Virus record (IMG/VR): IMGVR_UViG_3300030060_006228
Location: 1-64,000 of that record
Reading direction: 5' to 3' (one strand)
From: a virus
Length of the DNA: 64,000 bases
A program made the position numbers and the translations under genes. The notes under the pieces are model-generated. The model did no database searches and had not been told where the DNA came from. It saw only the letters and a list, made by a program, of their open reading frames with translations. Shown here piece after piece: positions 6,996 to 13,097 of this stretch (position 1 is the stretch's first letter; every line of letters begins with the position of its first letter).

Positions 6996-8127
6996 AGACG
7001 GAATTAAACTAGATTATTCAGATGTCCTGATTCGTCCAAAGAGAAGTTCCCTAGTCAGTAGAAAAGATGTTTCTCTGACTAGAGACTTTTCCTTTCGGTG
7101 GGCAACTTTCATTGATACATGCATTCCACTTTGGTCTGCAAATATGGACACAACCGGAACTCTTGAAACAGCAAAGGCTTTTCAACACAGTATGTTCGGT
7201 GATGACTGGAAAGAAAGTGGAGTTGCAAATGTAGCAGTACATAAGCACTATACTTTAGATGAATGGAAAACGATTTGTTATGGTGGGGACACGAAAGAAG
7301 AAGCACAGTCCCTTCCAGAATATCCACTTCGTGCAGGTAATATGGCATTCAGTTGCGGAATGACAGATAGAGATTTTTCTCTTCTAGAGGAAATCGTAAA
7401 ACTAAATGAAACTACAGATCTTGGTTTGAGATATGTTTGCATCGATGTTGCAAATGGATATACTCAATCATTTATAGAATATATTAAAAAGGTTCGCAAA
7501 TGTGTAGGTACGAACATGGCGATCATCGCGGGGAATGTAGTAACCAGAGAGATGGCTGAAGCACTTCTTCTGGCAGGTGCGGATATTATCAAGGTTGGAA
7601 TCGGTCCGGGATCCGCCTGCACCACACGAAAAGTGGCAGGAGTAGGATATCCACAATTATCGGCAGTAGCAGAATGCGCCGATGCAGCACATGGACTGGA
7701 CGGTCATATCATGGCGGATGGTGGATGCAACTCTCCGGGTGACGTAGCAAAGGCGTTTGCAGCAGGTGCCGATTTCGTGATGATCGGTGGTATGTTCGCA
7801 GGACACGACGAGTCAGGTGGAGATGCGATCTACGATATCGATACCGGAGAATGCACCCACAAGACGTTCTATGGGATGTCTAGCAAGACTGCTATGGAGA
7901 AGCACAGCGGTGGTGTAGCAACGTACAGAGCGTCTGAGGGACGCTCTGTGACGCTCCCGTACCGTGGGAGTATCAACGGAACCCTGAATCATATATTGGG
8001 TGGTGTTCGTTCTGCGTGTACCTATGTCGGTGCAAATCGGCTGAAAGATCTGCCTAAGTGCGCCTCTTTTATTAGGGTAAACAATCAGTATAATACGGTG
8101 TTTGAGAATGTTACCCATAGTGAATAA
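6985..8127 (+). CDS. guaC: GMP reductase
   Basis: 380 residues of the IMP dehydrogenase/GMP reductase family. The substrate loop VGIGPGSACTTRKVAGVGYP places the catalytic Cys at residue 212, followed by QLSAVAECADAAHG, MADGGC and IGGMFAGHDESGG. The C-terminal flap FYGMSSKTAMEKHSGG with YRASEGRSVTLPYRG and ILGGVRSACTYVGA is the GMP reductase pattern (GuaC), not IMP dehydrogenase, and there is no CBS insert. The enzyme converts GMP to IMP and ammonia using NADPH. In the phage it would recycle guanine nucleotides toward IMP and adenine nucleotides. ATG 6985 overlaps the preceding gene. Confidence 0.93.
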   Translation: MIVEDGIKLDYSDVLIRPKRSSLVSRKDVSLTRDFSFRWATFIDTCIPLWSANMDTTGTLETAKAFQHSMFGDDWKESGVANVAVHKHYTLDEWKTICYGGDTKEEAQSLPEYPLRAGNMAFSCGMTDRDFSLLEEIVKLNETTDLGLRYVCIDVANGYTQSFIEYIKKVRKCVGTNMAIIAGNVVTREMAEALLLAGADIIKVGIGPGSACTTRKVAGVGYPQLSAVAECADAAHGLDGHIMADGGCNSPGDVAKAFAAGADFVMIGGMFAGHDESGGDAIYDIDTGECTHKTFYGMSSKTAMEKHSGGVATYRASEGRSVTLPYRGSINGTLNHILGGVRSACTYVGANRLKDLPKCASFIRVNNQYNTVFENVTHSE

Positions 8128-8308
8128 CGAAATGATTTTTGCAGTATCTGCCTGTTTTTTCTTTATCGCCAGTTTATCGATTTGGAATAGTGTAATGCAG
8201 GCAAAAGCCATTTATGAATTTAGAGAACTGGTAGAGGATACCAAAAAGAGAATGGCTAAAATGCAAGAGATCCTATATGAAGAATTAGAAAAGAGAGACG
8301 ATGAATAA
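8108..8308 (+). CDS. small membrane protein with coiled coil
   Basis: About 66 residues from ATG 8108 (a TTG at 8102 is also in frame). Residues 9-28 (EMIFAVSACFFFIASLSIW) form a transmembrane helix. The remaining 35 residues are a charged helix with heptad character (FRELVEDTKKRMAKMQEIL). It overlaps guaC by 20 bases and the next gene by 8. Function unknown. It resembles single-span spanin-like or membrane-anchoring proteins only in general form. Confidence 0.55.
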   Translation: MLPIVNNEMIFAVSACFFFIASLSIWNSVMQAKAIYEFRELVEDTKKRMAKMQEILYEELEKRDDE

Positions 8309-9038
8309 AATTCATTTAATATCTTACTCGGAAGATAGGATGTTTAGTTTCGCAGAATCACGAAAGAGAGTACAGAAAGAGGCTGAAGATTTCGGTGAGT
8401 TTGATAGTATAACTTTGTGCAATGAAAATGATTTGGATGATTCAGTAAAGGAAATTGTAAAACCCACTCTCGAACAACCGAGAGGTGCTGGATACTGGAT
8501 CTGGAAACCATTCATAATACAGAAGAAACTCAAAGAACTGGATGAGGGTGATTTCCTAATTTATATGGATATGGGAATAACTCTCAATAAACACGCAAAG
8601 AAAAACTTTTACGATTTACTTGGTCGGGCACAGAGTTCGAATCACGGGACTATTTGTTTTGAGATAGGACACACGGAAAAACATTGGTGTGTTAAAGAAA
8701 TATTTGAACACCTAGAGTGTTCGGATAACGAAACAATAAAAAATACAGATCAGTACTACGCCGGACTTCTCATTTTCTGTAAGAATAAAAACTTGATTAA
8801 TTTGATAGACGAGTGGTGTGATATTGCATATAATAATCCCATGTTATTCAGTGACGAGTTAGCAGACGATCAGGATTTTGAATTCAAAGAAAACAGACAC
8901 GATCAAGCAGTGTTTAGTGTTCTGAGGAAAACCAAAAATGTTCAACCCATCATTTATGATCCAATCGCTTATGATCAGTGGGAACTTCGAAAATCATATT
9001 ACGAAGCAGCATTTTGGAATTTACATCTAAGGAGTTAA
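8301..9038 (+). CDS. glycosyltransferase-like protein
   Basis: 245 residues. It contains RGAGYWIWKPFIIQKKL near residue 60, then GDFLIYMDMGITL near residue 83 and NRHDQAVFSVLRKT near residue 200. This set recurs in a group of uncharacterised polysaccharide-type glycosyltransferases. The strand ending in YMDMG takes the place of the usual DxD metal site, so catalysis is uncertain. It has no membrane segment. With the sulfotransferase and the protein at 3695 it suggests modification of sugars. Confidence 0.62.
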   Translation: MNKIHLISYSEDRMFSFAESRKRVQKEAEDFGEFDSITLCNENDLDDSVKEIVKPTLEQPRGAGYWIWKPFIIQKKLKELDEGDFLIYMDMGITLNKHAKKNFYDLLGRAQSSNHGTICFEIGHTEKHWCVKEIFEHLECSDNETIKNTDQYYAGLLIFCKNKNLINLIDEWCDIAYNNPMLFSDELADDQDFEFKENRHDQAVFSVLRKTKNVQPIIYDPIAYDQWELRKSYYEAAFWNLHLRS

Positions 9039-9039
9039 T

Positions 9040-9417
9040 ATGAATAGGAAACCTACAATCTATGTTGCAGGACCGATGCGTGGATATGAAAATTATAATT
9101 ATCCCGCATTTGATGAAAGAGCAAAAATTCTAGAGAGATATGGATGGGCTGTAGTGAACCCAGCACAATTAGACCGACAAGAAGGAAAGCCTATGTCGGA
9201 TCCGATGGCGTTTTCTCCGGATACTAATTATGAGGATCATGAATTTATGCGTTCGGCACTTAAGAGAGATATGGACGCACTGTGTGATGAGTGTACTGCC
9301 ATTTATATGATGCGTGAATGGGAAAAGAGCCGTGGTGCAAAGGCAGAGTGGCACTTAGCAAAGGCACTTGGACTTGATATTTACTATGAAGTGCCTCTTC
9401 CGATTTATCCCGAATAA
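9040..9417 (+). CDS. DUF4406 nucleoside deoxyribosyltransferase-like protein
   Basis: 125 residues. It begins TIYVAGPMRGYENYNYPAFD, the hallmark of DUF4406, a family related to nucleoside 2-deoxyribosyltransferases. ERYGWAVVNPAQLDRQ and a late RGAKAEWHLAKALGLDIYY complete the fold. Relatives exchange or cleave the base of deoxynucleosides or their phosphates. The phage versions are not characterised as far as I know. It is the last gene before the RNA-rich segment and lies two bases behind the glycosyltransferase-like gene. Confidence 0.75.
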   Translation: MNRKPTIYVAGPMRGYENYNYPAFDERAKILERYGWAVVNPAQLDRQEGKPMSDPMAFSPDTNYEDHEFMRSALKRDMDALCDECTAIYMMREWEKSRGAKAEWHLAKALGLDIYYEVPLPIYPE

Positions 9418-9431
9418 TTTTGTTTTAGTTG

Positions 9432-9459
9432 TTGCAGTGGCGGTTACGGTTGGTATAAT
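9432..9459 (+). promoter_or_regulatory. sigma70-type promoter
   Basis: TTGCAG (9432-9437), a 16-base spacer and TATAAT (9454-9459) with an extended-like TGG in front. It lies behind the DUF4406 gene and points into the structured segment and tRNA-Lys. The bases after the -10 box resemble those after the promoter at 10338. Confidence 0.65.
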
Positions 9460-9465
9460 TAAAGC

Positions 9466-9721
9466 ATGTCAACGGGACAGCACAACAAACAACACAAGGA
9501 GACACTCAGATGCGAGAGTACTGAGAATATTAAGCATGGATTATATTAAAGGTTATGTTATTATATTGAAGTCTCCTACCGCAGACACGGCCCCGCAAGG
9601 GTAGACTTAAACTAGGGAGAGTTTGACATCGTTTTCCCTCCGAAACAAACGATGTTAACATGGGTTGGGGGAAACCCCAACGCCATGAATTCAGGAGATC
9701 GTTTCTCCGACAATCAGGAAT
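9466..9721 (+). ncRNA. densely structured untranslated RNA ahead of tRNA-Lys
   Basis: About 255 bases without a credible gene. Hairpins follow one another: AAGTCT/AGACTT (9569/9603), ACATCGTTT/AAACGATGT (9626/9647), a 12-pair hairpin CATGG-GTTGGGG capped by GAAA (9659-9687) and GGAGA/TCTCC (9694/9704). A good ribosome site precedes only a four-codon ORF, MREY, at 9510-9524. The segment is either a processed leader of the tRNA transcript or an independent noncoding RNA. I cannot match it to a known family. Confidence 0.5.
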
Positions 9722-9794
9722 GCCTCCGTAACTCAGTTGGTAGAGTAGCGGACTTTTAATCCGCGAGTCGCTGGTTCGAGCCCAGCCGGGGGCA
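9722..9794 (+). tRNA. tRNA-Lys (anticodon UUU)
   Basis: Perfect cloverleaf: acceptor GCCTCCG/CGGGGGC (one T-G), D stem ACTC/GAGT, anticodon stem GCGGA/TCCGC around CTTTTAA, T stem GCTGG/CCAGC around TTCGAGC. Discriminator A, no encoded CCA. Reads AAA (and AAG by wobble). Confidence 0.95.
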
Positions 9795-9828
9795 CTTCTC
9801 ACACGGTTCTTTATTGGAGATTTTTATT

Positions 9829-9999
9829 ATGAAACACAAACTAGCAAATCTTTGCTACGGACTCGGGTTCGCGTCCATCGCTCTTTCCGCTTATGCGTAC
9901 TCCTCTGCTGGAGTCGATCAAGCAACGTATGTGGGACTTTGGGTTCCTTCATTCTTCCTCGTAGGATTCTTCTTTGATAAGTTGCACGCCAATGATTGA
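9829..9999 (+). CDS. 56-residue two-span membrane protein
   Basis: Starts at ATG 9829 with GGAGA eight bases upstream. It has two hydrophobic segments, about residues 8-25 (NLCYGLGFASIALSAYAY) and 33-50 (TYVGLWVPSFFLVGFFF), with a basic N-terminus. It overlaps the next gene by 8 bases, and the next gene also encodes a membrane-associated protein, so the pair may act together. Function unknown. Confidence 0.6.
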   Translation: MKHKLANLCYGLGFASIALSAYAYSSAGVDQATYVGLWVPSFFLVGFFFDKLHAND

Positions 10000-10354
10000 T
10001 AAACAACTACAAAGAAACTCTCTCGGAGTCATTGGACTCGGTGCTTTCTGTGGTTCCATCATGCAAGCAGCCGCAGGTGAATTTGAGAATGCAATTGTTC
10101 TTGGTATGATTGCGCCTAGTATGTTTGCCATTCGTTCAGATATTCCTTCTCTTGAAATGAGTCGTGACATTGATGATCGAGAAAACTCCATCTATCAAAG
10201 TATGGAATACAACGAGCGTGAGTGCGACACTCGCATTACCGATATGGATCGTGAAATTCACAGCCGTATCGATGACGTTGAACGCCAGATGGAAAACGAA
10301 GTTCGAGAAATTTATTCAGAAATGTCCAACAACAATGTTGACATCACTGATTGA
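9992..10354 (+). CDS. membrane-associated protein with long coiled coil
   Basis: 120 residues from ATG 9992. Residues 10-50 are hydrophobic (GVIGLGAFCGSIMQ, then NAIVLGMIAPSMFAI) and may form one or two spans. Residues 60-112 are an acidic and basic heptad region (RITDMDREIHSRIDDVERQM) predicted as coiled coil. It is probably membrane-anchored with a cytoplasmic or periplasmic rod. No homologue is recognised. The promoter at 10338 overlaps its last codons. Confidence 0.58.
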   Translation: MIDKQLQRNSLGVIGLGAFCGSIMQAAAGEFENAIVLGMIAPSMFAIRSDIPSLEMSRDIDDRENSIYQSMEYNERECDTRITDMDREIHSRIDDVERQMENEVREIYSEMSNNNVDITD

Positions 10355-10365
10355 TAGAGTATAAT
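10338..10365 (+). promoter_or_regulatory. sigma70-type promoter
   Basis: Consensus TTGACA (10338-10343), 16-base spacer, consensus TATAAT (10360-10365), inside and just after the end of the coiled-coil gene. It drives the winged-helix gene at 10455 and possibly the tmRNA region behind it. Confidence 0.75.
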
Positions 10366-10454
10366 TAATGCATAGTCGAGACGGGACAGTTAACGGTGAT
10401 GTCCAGAGTTCTCAAGTCTAATTTGTTCACCGTAAGTTTACAGGAGTTTGCATA
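10366..10454 (+). promoter_or_regulatory. structured 5' leader of the winged-helix gene
   Basis: An untranslated leader of about 85 bases in which ACGGTGA (10393-10399) can pair with TCACCGT (10427-10433). The ribosome site CAGGAG follows at 10441. The first 25 bases repeat the sequence that follows the promoter at 9432 (ATTAA-GCAT, then ACGGGACAG). Confidence 0.45.
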
Positions 10455-10727
10455 ATGAACTGCAAGACCATGTCCAAGAAGCGTAAGGTAATCAACTACC
10501 TTTACAACGGTAACGGCCTCACCGCTAACGAAGCCAAGAGTCGGTTTGGTGTTTCAAACCTTCGCGCCACTATCTCTGACATCCGTGATATGGTGGAAGC
10601 CCACGGTAACTGGGAGATCACCAGCGAGACTACCAAGACTGGTAAGACTCGCTACTACATGGAGGACACCCATCCGGGTACTCGTTCCTTCGGTTTCGAC
10701 AGCGAAGGCCGTCGTTTCGCTCTCTGA
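10455..10727 (+). CDS. winged helix-turn-helix protein
   Basis: 90 residues. KKRKVINYLYNGNGLTANEA, then KSRFGVSNLRATISDIRDMV, form a helix-turn-helix with recognition helix near residue 35. A beta wing follows (WEITSETTKTGKTRYYM). Small proteins of this type are common in T4-like phages and probably bind DNA as local regulators. It has its own strong promoter and structured leader and sits directly before the tmRNA region. An autoregulatory role is possible but not shown. Confidence 0.7.
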   Translation: MNCKTMSKKRKVINYLYNGNGLTANEAKSRFGVSNLRATISDIRDMVEAHGNWEITSETTKTGKTRYYMEDTHPGTRSFGFDSEGRRFAL

Positions 10728-10743
10728 GTGAAAACAACTCCGG

Positions 10744-10777
10744 GTACTTTGGGGGTTTCCCCCATCGTACTCTTTTA
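10744..10777 (+). terminator. hairpin after the winged-helix gene, possible terminator
   Basis: GTAC and GGGGG (10744-10755) pair with CCCCC and GTAC (10759-10770) around TTT, followed by TCTTTTAC. It lies 17 bases behind the stop. The T run is interrupted, so it may be a weak terminator or a processing hairpin for the RNA that follows. Confidence 0.45.
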
Positions 10778-10784
10778 CAACTGA

Positions 10785-11049
10785 ATAACATATATGCGGA
10801 AGTCATGAGCCGCGTATAGGACGGTGACTGAATATTGTTCGTCATGTGATAAAAGGTACTGTCTTCCCTGTAGTGGGGTGCTGATGCTCAAATGAGTGAA
10901 GTAGCGAGTAACTAACGCAAGGTAGGTCTGAGTAGGGTACTAATCGCCTAGCGTGAACCCGAAAAGTGGTGGTAAATGGTAATCCACCCCGTCCACGAAT
11001 TACTGTCTGAGGGGAGGCGAAGCGAAAGCATCTCGCCTCCCTTCGAGAC
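10785..11049 (+). ncRNA. structured untranslated segment upstream of the tmRNA
   Basis: About 265 bases with no credible ORF and many self-complementary pieces: TATATGCGG/CCGCGTATA (10791/10810), GGTGG/CCACC (10968/10984), and a strong nine-pair hairpin GGGAGGCGA/TCGCCTCCC (11012/11033) with an outer GTCT/AGAC. I tested it by eye against RNase P RNA, 6S, SRP RNA and group I intron cores and saw no match. It could be a separate noncoding RNA or a long tmRNA precursor leader. Confidence 0.45.
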
Positions 11050-11059
11050 ATATATAAAA

Positions 11060-11355
11060 CTGGTATTGATGAAGACGGAATAAAATCTAAACAAGACGGG
11101 AGTTCGATTCTCCCCGCCTCCACCAGAGTTACCCTTGCATGTAGTATAGAAGCAAGACGTAATAAAACCAAAGAGAAGATTTGTGAGGGTAACTCTGATG
11201 GGGGCGAACGGAATAGATTGGTAGAAAGTAGTGAAGTTGGAGATACCCGAGAAGGCAACCTACTCGCAAATCGCGGTTGTAAAAATTAACTGGCGCAAAC
11301 AATTTTGCCCTTGCTGCCTGAGCAGCGGAGATTCACCCACTTGTCAACAGAACGG
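11060..11355 (+). ncRNA. ssrA: circularly permuted (two-piece) tmRNA
   Basis: The 3' acceptor half is encoded first. T stem GGGAG/CTCCC encloses TTCGATT (11098-11114), then CGCCTCC, discriminator A and an encoded CCA ending at 11125. The 5' half starts with GGGGGCG at 11200, which pairs with CGCCTCC (one G-T). Helix P2 forms between TAGATT (11214-11219) and AATCTA (11084-11089). A pseudoknot, CGAG/CTCG (11248/11263) with CAACC/GGTTG (11256/11275), precedes the tag ORF at 11295-11321, which encodes ANNFALAA and a TGA. A perfect 11-base inverted repeat (AGAGTTACCCT, 11125 and 11186) brackets the discarded linker. The outer ends, 11060 and 11355, are approximate. Confidence 0.93.
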
Positions 11356-11362
11356 GTGATGG

Positions 11363-11393
11363 AAAACGGGGACGAAAGTTCTCGTTTTTCTTT
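11363..11393 (+). terminator. rho-independent terminator of the tmRNA
   Basis: AACGGGGAC (11365-11373), GAAA loop, GTTCTCGTT (11378-11386): nine pairs with two G-T. It runs into TTTTTCTTTA. It lies shortly behind the tag half of the tmRNA. Confidence 0.85.
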
Positions 11394-11435
11394 ATACATA
11401 CTATGTTATTTCATTACTTTTTATGGAGGTGTATA

Positions 11436-11654
11436 ATGGATTTTAATTCTGAGTTATGGGAAAACCTAAAACCATCCGACAGCGTGATTCGAGGGTTGAA
11501 GGCAAGACTTAAATATTGCAGTCAAGACGTAATTTGCACTCCGGCAAATAAATGTGCCTGTGATAAAATGCTTGAAGATCTGGAAGACTCCGAAGAGTGG
11601 ATCAACTCTCTTCCGGGTGAAGCAAGTACTTGCGAAACTTCAGATAGAGATTGA
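11436..11654 (+). CDS. small Cys-containing protein, unknown function
   Basis: 72 residues from ATG 11436 with a strong GGAGGT eight bases upstream. It contains four clustered cysteines (CSQDVICTPANKCACDK, residues 28-44), which could bind a metal, and an acidic C-terminal half. No family recognised. The promoter for the next gene overlaps its stop codon. Confidence 0.55.
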   Translation: MDFNSELWENLKPSDSVIRGLKARLKYCSQDVICTPANKCACDKMLEDLEDSEEWINSLPGEASTCETSDRD

Positions 11655-11679
11655 CAACCTTAAATAACAGAGGTATAAT
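11651..11679 (+). promoter_or_regulatory. sigma70 consensus promoter
   Basis: TTGACA (11651-11656), 17-base spacer, TATAAT (11674-11679): a perfect host-type promoter. The ATG at 11682 is only two bases after the -10 box, so a transcript starting at the usual distance would begin inside that ORF and would serve the gene at 11785. Confidence 0.8.
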
Positions 11680-11681
11680 AC

Positions 11682-11852
11682 ATGGGTGATAAGCATGGTG
11701 CTGGTAAAGGTGATCGTTACCGACCAGTAGATCAAGATCGTTATAGAGAAAACTACGAAAAGATTTTTGGAAAGGCAAACAACAATGGAAAAGATTCAAA
11801 TCGTAAGACTAACAACGGGCGAAGAACTTCTCGCAAAGGCGACAGTAAATGA
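11682..11852 (+). CDS. short conserved protein with KGDRYRPVD motif
   Basis: 56 residues, too short for most gene calls. The part GKGDRYRPVDQDRYRENYEK, followed by IFG, resembles a short protein that recurs in T4-like phages (pattern KG-KYRPV-KEKYD-NY-RIFG). The basic C-terminal 25 residues overlap the next gene by 68 bases and are probably not conserved. It starts two bases after the TATAAT box, so it must be translated from an upstream transcript. Function unknown. Confidence 0.55.
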   Translation: MGDKHGAGKGDRYRPVDQDRYRENYEKIFGKANNNGKDSNRKTNNGRRTSRKGDSK

Positions 11853-12117
11853 AGACAAGACTACAATCACCATCAAGGATGTAGCAATTCTTATCCCTGC
11901 TGGTGAAGGTAAACTTGCATTCGCTCCTTGGTGTCCATACAGTGATGTAGCAGATGGTGTGGAGATTGGTATGGAACATATCATGTTCACTGCTTCTCCT
12001 CAGTCTGAACTTGAACAGCAGTATATCTCCGCTATTAGTGGACTCGCTGTTCCACAGGAAAAGAAGATTGCAACACCCGGAGATTTCATGGCGGGTGATC
12101 TGAAACTTACTAAATGA
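11785..12117 (+). CDS. LSm-like conserved phage protein
   Basis: 110 residues from ATG 11785 (GGAAAGG upstream). An earlier TTG at 11767 is possible. EKIQIVRLTTGEELLAKATV at the start, then IKDVAILIPAGEGKLAFAPW and GMEHIMFTASPQSELEQQYI, are typical of a conserved T4-like cyanophage protein with an Sm-like beta barrel. By fold it may bind RNA, but no function is established that I know of. Confidence 0.6.
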   Translation: MEKIQIVRLTTGEELLAKATVNEDKTTITIKDVAILIPAGEGKLAFAPWCPYSDVADGVEIGMEHIMFTASPQSELEQQYISAISGLAVPQEKKIATPGDFMAGDLKLTK

Positions 12118-12131
12118 TTAGGATGTGAATT

Positions 12132-13004
12132 ATGAATGAAAATGGTGAAGGCGTTTGTCCCGCGTTCAGTATGATTAATGGTGAAACATTTTTCCCTACA
12201 GAACTAAATGATGAATATGATCTTAATGTAATTGCATATGAAATCAATCCCGAAATGAAACTCACCTCTGGATCAGGACAGAGGGAGTGGATTAAAAACA
12301 CGGGTGCTGAATATGACGACGAAGGAAAACTAGTTGGGTTTAGTGGGTATGCAAAGAAATGTCTTCCTCTCATTGCAGCAAATACCCTTGGATGGCAGGT
12401 GCTATCCGATCAGAGATATGAAGTCACATGGAATGGTGGACCTAACATCAATGATATTACTATCGTTTCTGAAGATAACAATCCAAAACTAAGTAGTCAC
12501 TTCGGAACTGGTACAGTAACTTGGCATGTTGGTTATGTATTCTATACAACCAAAGGAAACTTCATGTACTGTAAAGGTCCAACCAATCATTTCAAGCACG
12601 GGATCCAAGCGTGTGAGGGTTTGATCGAAACGGACTGGTTGCCGTTTACATTTACTATGAACTGGATGATAACCAAACCAAATGAAACTATAGTATTTGA
12701 AAAGGGTGAACCCATCTGTCAGTTGTTCCCATATCCAAAGGAATATGTCGAAAACTTTGATGCAAAGATTCGCACTAAAGATAGTATGCCTACTGAGTTG
12801 AAGAAATTGTACGACTATTGGTGTCACTCTAGAGATGTATTCAACAAAGCGAAGAGAGAGCCTGGTGATTGGGAAGGTAATTACTTCAAGGGTGAAGTTC
12901 ACGACAACACCAACTGCGAAGACTTAGGAAGAAAGCATTATACAACAATTAAAATGCCTAAGTTTAAAGTTCAGTCTTCCCTCGATTCATATGAGTCTGA
13001 TTGA
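12132..13004 (+). CDS. DUF6065-like protein (copy 2)
   Basis: 290 residues. The core has LGWQVLSDQRYEVTWNGG, then GTVTWHVGYVFYTTKGN, then IETDWLPFTFTMNWMITKPN and EKGEPICQLFPYP, the most characteristic DUF6065 block. It is a paralogue of the protein at 6042, with the same block order but clearly diverged. It ends six bases before tRNA-Arg. The molecular role is unknown. Confidence 0.68.
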   Translation: MNENGEGVCPAFSMINGETFFPTELNDEYDLNVIAYEINPEMKLTSGSGQREWIKNTGAEYDDEGKLVGFSGYAKKCLPLIAANTLGWQVLSDQRYEVTWNGGPNINDITIVSEDNNPKLSSHFGTGTVTWHVGYVFYTTKGNFMYCKGPTNHFKHGIQACEGLIETDWLPFTFTMNWMITKPNETIVFEKGEPICQLFPYPKEYVENFDAKIRTKDSMPTELKKLYDYWCHSRDVFNKAKREPGDWEGNYFKGEVHDNTNCEDLGRKHYTTIKMPKFKVQSSLDSYESD

Positions 13005-13010
13005 TTTACT

Positions 13011-13084
13011 GCGCCCGTAACTCAATTGGATAGAGTAGCGGCCTTCTAAGCCGCAAGTTGCTGGTTCGAGTCCAGCCGGGCGTG
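13011..13084 (+). tRNA. tRNA-Arg (anticodon UCU)
   Basis: Acceptor GCGCCCG/CGGGCGT (G-T closing pair), D stem ACTC/GAGT, anticodon stem GCGGC/GCCGC around CTTCTAA, T stem GCTGG/CCAGC around TTCGAGT. Reads AGA. No encoded CCA. Confidence 0.95.
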
Positions 13085-13097
13085 TTGGAGTTTAATA

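Noticed and set aside
10741-11125. Group I intron or RNase P RNA
   Set aside because: I looked for the intron core (P, Q, R, S elements, P7) and the RNase P conserved boxes and did not find them. The downstream part is explained by the tmRNA acceptor half.
11436-11654. Late promoter TATACATA at about 11393
   Set aside because: It deviates from TATAAATA and overlaps the T tract of the tmRNA terminator, so it is not convincing.
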